Shown: one piece after another, positions 33,157 to 40,145 of the stretch
Layout of the letters: each line of letters begins with the position of its first letter
Position numbering within the stretch: the stretch's first letter is position 1
NCBI GenBank assembly: GCA_016184125.1
Contig: JACPDG010000080.1
Coordinates: 1 to 42,397, forward strand
DNA from: Candidatus Rokuibacteriota bacterium
GTDB taxonomy: Bacteria > Methylomirabilota > Methylomirabilia > Rokubacteriales > CSP1-6
DNA: 42,397 nucleotides
Reading direction: 5' to 3'
Program-made: the position numbers and the translations under genes
The notes under the pieces: model-generated
The model's database searches: none
Seen by the model: only the letters and a program-made list of their open reading frames with translations
What the model was told of the DNA's origin: nothing

Positions 33157-33216
33157 CTTCAAGAAGCCCGGCAACCATCGCTTCGAGGGACGCTCGATCG
33201 CGCAGGTCGCCGACAC
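33157..33216 (+). repeat. Displaced copy of a D-aminoacylase segment
   Basis: These 60 bp match 32521-32580 inside the deacylase gene at about 56 of 60 positions and encode FKKPGNHRFEGRSIAQVAD in the + direction. There is no surrounding homologous gene. It overlaps, antisense, the extreme 3' end of the methyltransferase frame and supplies its present stop codon. Confidence 0.8.
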
Positions 33217-33947
33217 CCTTTCCGCGCGCGGAACGCCGCGCCCATCGTGAACCGGGAGGTCGCCACGCCGGTCGGTCCGACGTACTCCACGGCGACGAAC
33301 CCTGCACCTTCCATCAGCTTCATCTGATCCCCCACGGGGATCGCGCCGCCGACTCACTCGGACCAGGCTTCGAGACTGTTCGCCACCTCCGGAGGCAGTG
33401 CCTCCTGGAGCACGATGTCGGCACACTGCAGCCGGCCGCCCGGGCGGAGCACGCGCCACACCTCGCCGAAGCTCTGCGCCTTCAGGGGCGACAGGTTGAA
33501 GCTTCCGTTCGAGATCACCACGTCGAACGTCCCGTCGTCGTAGGGGAGAGCCTCTGCGGCCCCCACGACGACGTCCGCCGCCGCTCCCGCGAGCCCGACG
33601 TTGAGGCGGGCTCGGTCGGCCATCTCGGGGATGAGGTCGACACCGGACGCCCTGCCGCGAGGGCCGGCGAGGTGTTGCGCGATGACGAGGTCGATTCCGG
33701 CGCCGCAGCCCACGTCGAGGACGGCGTCGCCTGCGGTGATCGCGCCGAGCGCGAAGGGGTTGCCGACGCCGCAGAAGAACGACAGCACCGCTTCGGGGAC
33801 GGCGGCAAGCAGCGCGGGGTCGTAGCCGACCGCGAGCGCACCCGCCCGGCCCACGGGGTACTGGAATCGGCCCTCGGGCGTGCGCGCCACGTGGACGTAC
33901 TTCTTGCGGACCGCGTCGCGCACGCCGTCCACGTCGATGCTCGTCAC
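33159..33947 (-). CDS. ArsM-like SAM methyltransferase, candidate selenoprotein (TGA = Sec)
   Basis: SAM-dependent methyltransferase related to ArsM/UbiE. GTG 33947 follows GGGGAG (GTG 33968 is an alternative). SAM motif LDVGCGAGID at residues 77-86; FFCGVGNPF, ALPYDDGTFDVVISNG and EVWRVLRPGGRLQCAD follow. Codon 198 is TGA (33356-33354) in LEAWSE-TGA-VGGAIPVGDQ; the same frame then continues with MKLMEGAGFVAVEYVGPTG and TSRFTMGAAFRARK, the ordinary C-terminus of this family. ArsM-type proteins have Cys here (E-C-(I/V)-G-G-A). A hairpin with SECIS-like geometry lies 11 bases after the TGA. The last 18 residues before the TGA stop at 33159 come from the displaced deacylase copy. If TGA is read as stop, a 197-residue truncated protein results. 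Confidence 0.7.
33326..33342 (-). promoter_or_regulatory. Candidate bacterial SECIS hairpin
   Basis: Transcript strand GATCCCC-GTG-GGGGATC: a perfect 7-bp stem with 3-base loop whose first base is G. 18 bases separate the TGA from the loop. As I recall the bacterial SECIS consensus, it asks for a G in the first two loop positions, an upper stem of 4-16 bp and 16-37 bases from TGA to loop; all are met. Confidence 0.6.
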
Positions 33948-34197
33948 GCGCTTCTCCCCTTCGGTCACGGCACCGGCCAGGTACGGGTTCCTGGTTGACC
34001 GTCACTCGCCAGGCGATGCTACCACGCACCGACATGCGCCGCCCGTCTGCGGCCGTCCGTCCAGCACAAGGTCCGGCTGGAGACGGGGAGCCGCGTTGTG
34101 CTCGGCACCGGCGGCACCTCGCCGGTGTGGAGATGCGCGTCCGCGAGCCGCCAGTTCGCGGACCACGGGAGGTAAGATCCCTGCAACGGACGCGATC

Positions 34198-34533
34198 ATG
34201 AAGCCCAAGCTCAAGGTCTGGGTCGTGTTTCGAGACGGCGTCAAGCTCGGCGACGGGCGGGCGCACCTCCTCGAGCTGATCGACGAGCTGGGCTCGATCC
34301 AGAAGGCGGTGGGGCGACTCGGCATGTCCTACCGCAGCGCATGGGGGTATCTGCGGGAGCTCGAGGATGCGGCGGGGTTCCAGTTCCTCGAGCGCAAGCA
34401 AGGCGCGGGGCCGCGGAGCGGTACGAGACTCACCCGAAGGGGGAAGGCGTTTCTCGGACGGTACTGGCGCTTCCGAACAAGACTGGACAAGGCGGTCGCT
34501 GGCGCGTTCAAGAGATCCTTCGACAGGGAGTGA
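34198..34533 (+). CDS. ModE-like winged-helix transcriptional regulator
   Basis: 111 residues equal to the N-terminal DNA-binding domain of ModE: KLKVWVVFRDGVKLGDGRAH, LLELIDELGSIQKAVGRLGM (helix-turn-helix with the characteristic G-S-I-x-x-A), SYRSAWGYLRELEDAAGF, and the wing QGAGPRSGTRLTRRGKAFL. The C-terminal molybdate-binding (Mop) domains of full ModE are absent, so it would sense nothing directly or need a partner. ATG 34198 is the only sensible start. It lies 54 bp before a molybdate-transporter gene whose promoter contains an inverted repeat, the likely operator. Confidence 0.85.
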   Translation: MKPKLKVWVVFRDGVKLGDGRAHLLELIDELGSIQKAVGRLGMSYRSAWGYLRELEDAAGFQFLERKQGAGPRSGTRLTRRGKAFLGRYWRFRTRLDKAVAGAFKRSFDRE

Positions 34534-34551
34534 GCGGGCGTACCTTTTGCG

Positions 34552-34579
34552 TTGATTTATGCTCTTCCGAGCATATTAT
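34552..34579 (+). promoter_or_regulatory. Promoter with embedded operator before the MOT1 gene
   Basis: TTGATT (34552-34557), 16-bp spacer, TATTAT (34574-34579). Between them lies a perfect inverted repeat TATGCTC-ttcc-GAGCATA (34558-34575), ideally placed for repression by a dimeric regulator such as the ModE-like protein upstream. The predicted start coincides with GTG 34588, so the mRNA would be leaderless. Confidence 0.6.
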
Positions 34580-34587
34580 GAGCGCTC

Positions 34588-35778
34588 GTGGAAACGACGA
34601 CCGGCGCCGGCGCTGACAGCGCCCGAAGCCGCGGGCGAGGACGCGGCGTGAGGATCGGCGGCAACGACTACAACGTGCACGAGCTGGCCGGCGCCTTCGG
34701 CGACCTCGGCACGCTCATCCCGTTCGTCGTCGGATACCTCACGATCGCTCGGATGGACCCGGTCGGGGTCCTGGTGGGCTTCGGGCTCTTCAAGATCATC
34801 GTGGGCCTCTACTTCAAGACGCCCGTCCCGATCCAGCCGATGAAAGCCATCGGGATAGCGGCGATCACACATGCCGGAGTCATCACGCCTGCCGCGATCT
34901 GGGCCTCGGGCCTGTTCAGCGGCGTCCTGTGGCTCACGCTGGGCCTCACCGGGGCGGTGAGCTGGATCGCGCGGATCACGAGTCGCCCGATCGTGCAGGG
35001 GCTCGTGCTCAGCCTCGGGCTTGGCTTCATTCTCGAGGGTGTCGAGATGATGGAGGGGGATTATCTCCTCGCGGTGGTCGCCATCGTGCTGACCTTCGCG
35101 CTCCTGTCGCGGCAACGGATCCCGGCGATGCTGGTCCTGCTCGCGTTCGGCGCGGCGGTGGCGGTCCTGCGCGAGCCCGCGCTCATCGAAGAGGTCGGTC
35201 GAGTCTCGTTCCGGCTGCGCCTGCCGTCCGTCACCTTGACGAGTCTTCGCTGGCCGGACATCGTGACCGGCGTGATAGTCCTGGGGCTCCCCCAGGCCGC
35301 CCTCACGCTCGGCAACGCGATCCTCGCCACCGTCGAGGAGAACAACACGCTCTTCCCTGATCGGAAGATCACGGTGCGCGGCGTCGCGATCGACCACGGG
35401 ATCATGAACCTGGTCGGCCCCAGCCTCGGCGGCGTCCCGATGTGTCATGGGGCGGGCGGCATGGCGGGCCATGTCCGTTTCGGCGCCCGGACCGGTGGCG
35501 CGCTGGTCATTCTGGGCGCGCTGGTCCTGTTCACCGGGCTCTTCCTCGCCGATTCGGTCGCCACGCTGTTCAAGCTCTTTCCGCCGGCGCTGCTCGGCGT
35601 GATCCTGCTCTTCGGGGGCCTGGAGCTGGCGGCGGGCGCCCACGGCGACAACGCCACGAAAAACGACCGCTACGTGATGCTGCTCACCGCCGGTGTGGCG
35701 ATGTGGAACATGGGGGCGGGGTACCTCGCAGGACTTCTGCTCTGGCACGCCTTCCGGCGGGGATGGTTGCGGGCGTGA
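34588..35778 (+). CDS. MOT1-family molybdate (sulfate) transporter
   Basis: A 396-residue inner-membrane transporter with about ten hydrophobic segments. The two MOT1 signature motifs are present: PVPIQPMKAIGIAAI near residue 80 and GVPMCHGAGGMAGHVRFGAR near residue 285. GNDYNVHELAGAFGDLGTLIPF is the typical N-terminal opening. Relatives import molybdate with high affinity, and the upstream ModE-like regulator supports that substrate. GTG 34588 matches the predicted transcription start; GTG 34648 is an alternative closer to the conserved region. Molybdate would serve molybdoenzymes elsewhere in the genome. The stop overlaps the Crp/Fnr gene (GTGA). Confidence 0.88.
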   Translation: METTTGAGADSARSRGRGRGVRIGGNDYNVHELAGAFGDLGTLIPFVVGYLTIARMDPVGVLVGFGLFKIIVGLYFKTPVPIQPMKAIGIAAITHAGVITPAAIWASGLFSGVLWLTLGLTGAVSWIARITSRPIVQGLVLSLGLGFILEGVEMMEGDYLLAVVAIVLTFALLSRQRIPAMLVLLAFGAAVAVLREPALIEEVGRVSFRLRLPSVTLTSLRWPDIVTGVIVLGLPQAALTLGNAILATVEENNTLFPDRKITVRGVAIDHGIMNLVGPSLGGVPMCHGAGGMAGHVRFGARTGGALVILGALVLFTGLFLADSVATLFKLFPPALLGVILLFGGLELAAGAHGDNATKNDRYVMLLTAGVAMWNMGAGYLAGLLLWHAFRRGWLRA

Positions 35779-36503
35779 ACGCTGGCCGCGGCGGCCGTGC
35801 GAAGAACCGCCGCGCCCCGGAAACCGATGTGAAGGTCCTCCAGCGGGTTCGCTACTTCGCCTCGCTGTCGGAGGCGGAGCTCCGCGAGCTGGCGGGCTGC
35901 TGCGCCTCTCGCCAGCTCGGCGCCGGCGAGATCCTCTTCGAAGAGGGCCAGTCGTGTTCGGGGCTCTTCATCGTGTCCGAGGGTAAGGTCGAGGTTCGCC
36001 AGGTCTCGCCCCGTGGGCGAGAGCAGGTCTTTCACACCGAGGGGCCGGGGGCCACGCTGGGCGAGGGGCCGCTGTTCGATCGCGGGGGCTTCATCGCGAC
36101 GGCCGTCGCGATCGAGCCCACACGGGTCCTGGGCCTTCCACGGGCTGATCTCCTGGATCTCTGCCGCCGCCGCCCGGCCGTCGCGCTCGCGATCCTCGAG
36201 GCGCTGGCCCGGCGCCTGCGCGGCTTCGCGGAGATTGTCGCCGACCTCGCATTCCGTCCCGTCACCGAGCGCCTCGCCCGCCACCTCGAGGCGGCCGCGG
36301 GCGTCCACCCGGTCGCCCCCGGCGCCGTCGTGGCGCTCGCGCTCACCCACACGCAGCTCGCGGCGAGGCTTGGCACCGTGCGTGAGCTCGTGGCCCGCGC
36401 CCTCGCGCGGCTCGAAGAGACCGGGGTGATCAGGCGGGAGCGCGGTCGCGTCGTGATCCGTGATCCTGCCCGTCTGGCAGCGCTGGCGCGCGGCGAAGGA
36501 TAA
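35775..36503 (+). CDS. Crp/Fnr-family transcriptional regulator
   Basis: 242 residues: N-terminal cyclic-nucleotide-binding-like barrel (ILFEEGQSCSGLFIVSEGKV, GPGATLGEGPLFDRGGF), long dimer helix, and C-terminal helix-turn-helix (ALTHTQLAARLGTVRELVAR, ALARLEETGVIRRERGRVVI). The Fnr N-terminal four-Cys iron-sulfur motif is not present; two adjacent Cys (GCCASRQ) lie near residue 40. GTG 35775 overlaps the transporter stop; ATG 35763 is possible. A perfect TGA-N6-TCA palindrome, the binding-site class of this family, lies 8 bp after its stop and before the His-rich gene, which is the likely target. Confidence 0.9.
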   Translation: MNAGRGGRAKNRRAPETDVKVLQRVRYFASLSEAELRELAGCCASRQLGAGEILFEEGQSCSGLFIVSEGKVEVRQVSPRGREQVFHTEGPGATLGEGPLFDRGGFIATAVAIEPTRVLGLPRADLLDLCRRRPAVALAILEALARRLRGFAEIVADLAFRPVTERLARHLEAAAGVHPVAPGAVVALALTHTQLAARLGTVRELVARALARLEETGVIRRERGRVVIRDPARLAALARGEG

Positions 36504-36510
36504 GGCGCTG

Positions 36511-36522
36511 TGACTTAAGTCA
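36511..36522 (+). promoter_or_regulatory. Crp/Fnr-type operator TGACTTAAGTCA
   Basis: A perfect 12-bp palindrome with TGA-N6-TCA spacing, extended on the left as TGTGA. It is centred about 71 bp before ATG 36588, consistent with activation of that gene by the Crp/Fnr protein encoded next to it. Confidence 0.65.
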
Positions 36523-36587
36523 TCGACACGCGGGCGTCGCGCTCGCCACACTGGACTCGTGACTCGGAAGACGCAGAGGAGGAGTCC

Positions 36588-37151
36588 ATGTGGAGAGCTC
36601 TCGCCATCACGCTCGGCGTCGCGTCCGCGGCGGCGCTCGCAGCTCATGTCGTCTTCGCGCAGCCCCCGACGCACGGCGCGACAGGGGCGCCGAGCCTGCC
36701 CGGTCAGGACGCGTTCGGGGCGATCGCCGAGGTCGTGACGATCCTGGACGCGGATCCGAAGACCGACTGGGGCAAGGTCGACTTGGAGCGGCTTCGCCAG
36801 CACCTCATCGACATGAACGAGGTGGTGCTGAAGGCGGCGGTGAAGCAGGCGCCGGTGCCCGGCGGCTTGATGATGGACGTCACCGGCGCCGGGCGAACCC
36901 AGGCGGCCATCGGGGCGATGCTCCTGCCCCACGCGCACGAGCTCGATCAGATTGCGGAGCTCTCCGCGAAGGCCGACACGATTCCGGGGGGCGTGCGCCT
37001 GACGGTGACGGCGAAGAAGCCCGAGGACGAGAAGGCGGTGGCGCGGCTGCGAGGACTGGGCTTCATCGGCCTGCTGACCTTGGGCGCGCACCACGGACCG
37101 CATCACCTCGCGATGGCGAGGGGCGAGGCGCTCGCCGGTCATGGCCACTGA
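36588..37151 (+). CDS. Exported His-rich protein of unknown function
   Basis: 187 residues. Signal peptide MWRALAITLGVASAAALAAH with cleavage likely after VFA, before QPPTHG. The mature part is mainly helical: DAFGAIAEVVTILDADPKTD, LERLRQHLIDMNEVVLKAA, QAAIGAMLLPHAHELDQIAE. It ends with a His cluster (GAHHGPHHLAMARGEALAGHGH split over the last 23 residues), suggesting metal binding. GAGGAGGAG lies 6 bp before ATG 36588. It is under a Crp/Fnr-type operator, so it may respond to redox, nitric oxide or metal signals. No family is recognised. Confidence 0.75.
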   Translation: MWRALAITLGVASAAALAAHVVFAQPPTHGATGAPSLPGQDAFGAIAEVVTILDADPKTDWGKVDLERLRQHLIDMNEVVLKAAVKQAPVPGGLMMDVTGAGRTQAAIGAMLLPHAHELDQIAELSAKADTIPGGVRLTVTAKKPEDEKAVARLRGLGFIGLLTLGAHHGPHHLAMARGEALAGHGH

Positions 37152-37476
37152 GGATGTGAGGCTCGCATGGTTCGGTCGGCGCCTTCGGCGCGCTCGCGTC
37201 ATCCGGCGACGATTTTGTCGAGCGTCTCGACGGTAGTGTCGCGCGGCCAGTCGATGGAGCTGCGGGAGCCGACCAATGCGGTCGGCTCTGGTCGCCATCG
37301 GATCGGACCTCCTCAGCATCCTGGCCATCGCTCACCAGGGCTCTGCCGTCGCCACCTGCGCGGCGGCGTTCGATCGACCTGGCGACGGTGATGCAGACAT
37401 GTTCCGGCATTCGCTTGAACCGTCGCGAGCTCGATGGAGAGCCGCGGCGGCTCAGGAGAGGGGAGGGGCGCAAGAC
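37152..37476. other. Intergenic region upstream of the LolD-like gene
   Basis: 325 bp without an intact gene. A perfect hairpin GAGCCGACC-aatgc-GGTCGGCTC lies at 37266-37288 and a smaller one, GGCGCC-TTC-GGCGC, near 37178-37190. A minus-strand frame ending at 37199 reads SIDWPRDTTVETLDKIVAG and may be a gene relic. The purine-rich GGAGAGGGGAGGGG (37454-37468) is the ribosome-binding region of the next gene. Confidence 0.4.
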
Positions 37477-38166
37477 GTGAACGTCATCCGAGCCGGGGAC
37501 TTGACGAAGACGTACGCCACCGACGGCGTGGAGGTGCACGCGCTCATGGGTGTGAGCGTCGACGTGGAAGCGGGTTCCTTCATCGCGTTTGTCGGCCCGT
37601 CCGGAAGCGGCAAGACGACCTTGCTCAACCTGCTGGGGTGCCTCGACAAGCCGACCAGCGGGCGTCTGGAAGTCGCCGGGAGCGACGTCACGCGCCTCGA
37701 TCGCCGGCAAGCCGCCGCCTTCCGCGGCGCGCGCATCGGCTTCGTCTTCCAGAGCTTCAACCTGATTGCCGTGCTGACGGCGTTCGAGAACGTCGAGTAC
37801 CCGCTGGTGATGGTGCAGGACCGGCCCGCGATCGAGCGGCGCAGACGCGTCCTGGAGCTCCTCGACGCCGTCGGCATGGCCGACCAGCGGGACAAGCGCC
37901 CCGAGCAGCTCTCGGGCGGCCAGAAGCAGCGCGTGGCCATCGCGCGCGCCCTCGTCACACGCCCCGAGCTGGTGCTGGCGGACGAGCCGACGGCGAACCT
38001 CGACGGCGAGACCGCCTACACGATCATCGCGCTCATGAAGAAGCTGCGCGACGAGGTCGGCACCACGTTCGTGTTCGCCACGCACGACACGCGGATCATT
38101 GGGGCGGCCGAGATCGTCTACACCGTCGAGGACGGGCGGCTGACGGGCCGCCAGGAGCTTCCCTGA
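37477..38166 (+). CDS. ABC transporter ATP-binding protein, LolD/MacB type
   Basis: 229-residue ATPase of the MacB/LolD class. Walker [12 protein letters not shown], the class-typical [17 protein letters not shown]-loop [20 protein letters not shown], signature [15 protein letters not shown], Walker [16 protein letters not shown] and switch His FATHDTRI are intact. GTG 37477 follows a strong purine tract; longer in-frame starts at 37276 lack coding character. TGATG overlap with the permease gene shows coupling. It likely powers removal or transport of lipids or lipoproteins from the inner membrane. Confidence 0.92.
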   Translation: MNVIRAGDLTKTYATDGVEVHALMGVSVDVEAGSFIAFVGPSGSGKTTLLNLLGCLDKPTSGRLEVAGSDVTRLDRRQAAAFRGARIGFVFQSFNLIAVLTAFENVEYPLVMVQDRPAIERRRRVLELLDAVGMADQRDKRPEQLSGGQKQRVAIARALVTRPELVLADEPTANLDGETAYTIIALMKKLRDEVGTTFVFATHDTRIIGAAEIVYTVEDGRLTGRQELP

Positions 38167-39410
38167 TGGGCAACCTGGTCAAGATCGCCGTCCGCAACCT
38201 GCTCCGCTACACCCGGCGCAGCCTGCTCACGGTCTCGCTGATCGCCTTCGGCGTCGTCTTCGTCCTGATCTTCGTCGCCATGGCGGGCGCTTTCAAGGAG
38301 ACCATCGTGGCGTCGATCACCGACAACTATCTTGGTCACCTTCAAATTCACCGCCGGGGGTACGTGGCGTCGATCGAGAGCCTCCCGCTCAACCTGAACC
38401 TCGAGCCGGCGCAGCTCGCCGCGATCCAGAAGGCGCTCGAAAGCGTGCCCGACGTGGCCGGTGCCTCGGAGCGCATCAAGTTCAACGCCATGTTCAGCAC
38501 CTTCGTCGAGACGACCGGGATGCGCGTCACGGCGGTGGATCCGGACCGGGAGTTCGCCGTCAGCCCGAAGCTGCCCGCGCGCGTCCTCCAGGGTGACCGG
38601 ACCCCCGCAGCCCTGGCGCGCGGGAAGATCCTGGTGCCCGAGCTGCTCGCCCGCGGCATGGGCACCAAGGTCGGCGATACCGTCGTCGTGGTGGCGACCA
38701 ACAAGGACGGATCCGTCAACGGCAAGACCCTTCTGGTCAGCGGGATCCTCGAGAGCGCCACCGGCCCCGGCGGGCGCGACGGCTACATCCACTTCGAGGA
38801 CGCGATGGAGATTCTGCGGATGCCGGGCACGGAGGCCACCGAGGTGGCGATCCGGCTCCGTGACTTCGACCAGGTCGCGCGGGTTGGCCGTGCCCTGCGC
38901 GAGCGGCTGGAGGGCGGAGGCGGCAGCCGGGCGGCGCTCGAGGTCCACACGTGGGCGCAGCTCTCGCCCTTCGCGACCGTCGCGACGCTCATCGACATGA
39001 TGGCCCTCTTCATGAAGCTGATGCTCATCGCGATCGTGCTGATCAGCGTCCTCAACGTGATGATCATGGCGGTGTACGAGCGGGTGCGGGAGATCGGGAC
39101 GATCGCCGCGATCGGCACGCTCCCGCGCAAGATCCTGTCGCTCTTCCTCGTCGAGGGCGTCATGCTCGGCACCGCCGGTGCCGCCGCGGGCGTCCTCGCC
39201 GGCGCCGCGATCATCCTGGCCCTGAACGTGTGGAAGGTCTCGGTCGCCTTCGGCGGCGCCCGCCAACTGTTCGTGCTCAGTCCCCGCATCGACCTGTTCG
39301 AGGTCGTGCTGGCTTCCGTGATGGTCATCGCGGTCTCGGTCGTGGCCAGCGTTCAGCCGGCCGTCCGGGCCTCCCGGATGGAGCCGATCGACGCGCTCCG
39401 GCACGTGTGA
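38166..39410 (+). CDS. ABC transporter permease, LolE/MacB (FtsX-like) type
   Basis: 414 residues with the four-helix FtsX/LolE topology: one N-terminal helix (SLLTVSLIAFGVVFVLIFVA), a large periplasmic domain (about residues 45-275), and three C-terminal helices (LMLIAIVLISVLNVMIMAV, LVEGVMLGTAGAAAGVLAG, VVLASVMVIAVSVVASVQPA). YERVREIGTIAAIGT is the conserved coupling helix and RASRMEPIDALRHV the standard C-terminus. As a mechanotransmission-type permease it would extract or push periplasmic substrates. Encoded with a LolA-like protein and a barrel, it may form an envelope-spanning route. Confidence 0.92.
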   Translation: MGNLVKIAVRNLLRYTRRSLLTVSLIAFGVVFVLIFVAMAGAFKETIVASITDNYLGHLQIHRRGYVASIESLPLNLNLEPAQLAAIQKALESVPDVAGASERIKFNAMFSTFVETTGMRVTAVDPDREFAVSPKLPARVLQGDRTPAALARGKILVPELLARGMGTKVGDTVVVVATNKDGSVNGKTLLVSGILESATGPGGRDGYIHFEDAMEILRMPGTEATEVAIRLRDFDQVARVGRALRERLEGGGGSRAALEVHTWAQLSPFATVATLIDMMALFMKLMLIAIVLISVLNVMIMAVYERVREIGTIAAIGTLPRKILSLFLVEGVMLGTAGAAAGVLAGAAIILALNVWKVSVAFGGARQLFVLSPRIDLFEVVLASVMVIAVSVVASVQPAVRASRMEPIDALRHV

Positions 39411-39416
39411 GCCGCG

Positions 39417-40145
39417 ATGAAGATCCCGCTGATCGCGATCGCCGTCCTCCTCGCCGTCTCGCCAGCCGCCGCCCTGGACGGGGTGGACATCTTGAAGAAG
39501 GTCGACGCCAACCTGCAGCCGGAGTCGTTCGAGTCCTACCGGAAGCTCATCAACGTCGAGCCCAATGGCGCGAAACGCGAGTACCTGCTCTGGACGCTCA
39601 AGAAGGGCGACGACAAGATCGCCTCCCTGTTCCTGGCGCCGGCCAGCGAAAAGGGTCGGGGAACGCTCCGGCTCGGCGACAACATGTGGCTCTACATCCC
39701 AACGGTAGGGAAGCCCATCCGGATCACCAGCCTCCAGTCCGTGGTCGGCGGCGTCTTCAACAACGCCGACATCATGCAGCTCGACTACCACGTCGAGTAC
39801 GACGTGCGCGCAGTTGAAGAGCAGGGAGGCGAGTACTTCCTGGACCTGAAGGCCAAGAGCACGGCGGTAGCCTACGACCAGCTGAAGATGTGGGTGGACC
39901 GAAAGAGGCTGCTGCCGATCCGGATCGAGTGCTACGCCGCGACCGGGCTCCTGATCAAGACCCTCTACTTCAAGGAACCCAAGGCGTTCGACGACGGCCG
40001 GGTGCGGCCCTCGATCCTCGAGACCGACAGCCCACTGTACAAGGGCTACCGGTCGTTCATGGTCTACGCCCGCATCAAGAAGCGCGTCGTCCCGGACGAG
40101 GTCTTCACGCTGGACTTCCTGCCCCGGCTCGAGACCATGCGATGA
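39417..40145 (+). CDS. Outer membrane lipoprotein-sorting (LolA-like) protein
   Basis: 242 residues with signal peptide MKIPLIAIAVLLAVSPAAAL. The mature part has the half-barrel LolA-like fold: DGVDILKKVDANLQPESFES, REYLLWTLKKGDDKIASLFL, GTLRLGDNMWLYIPTVGKP, QLKMWVDRKRLLPIRIECYA, TLYFKEPKAFDDGRVRPSIL. It is the PF17131-like family often encoded with FtsX-type or RND exporters rather than classical LolA. It probably shuttles a hydrophobic molecule from the ABC permease to the outer membrane. It is 6 bp after the permease and overlaps the barrel gene by ATGA. Confidence 0.88.
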   Translation: MKIPLIAIAVLLAVSPAAALDGVDILKKVDANLQPESFESYRKLINVEPNGAKREYLLWTLKKGDDKIASLFLAPASEKGRGTLRLGDNMWLYIPTVGKPIRITSLQSVVGGVFNNADIMQLDYHVEYDVRAVEEQGGEYFLDLKAKSTAVAYDQLKMWVDRKRLLPIRIECYAATGLLIKTLYFKEPKAFDDGRVRPSILETDSPLYKGYRSFMVYARIKKRVVPDEVFTLDFLPRLETMR

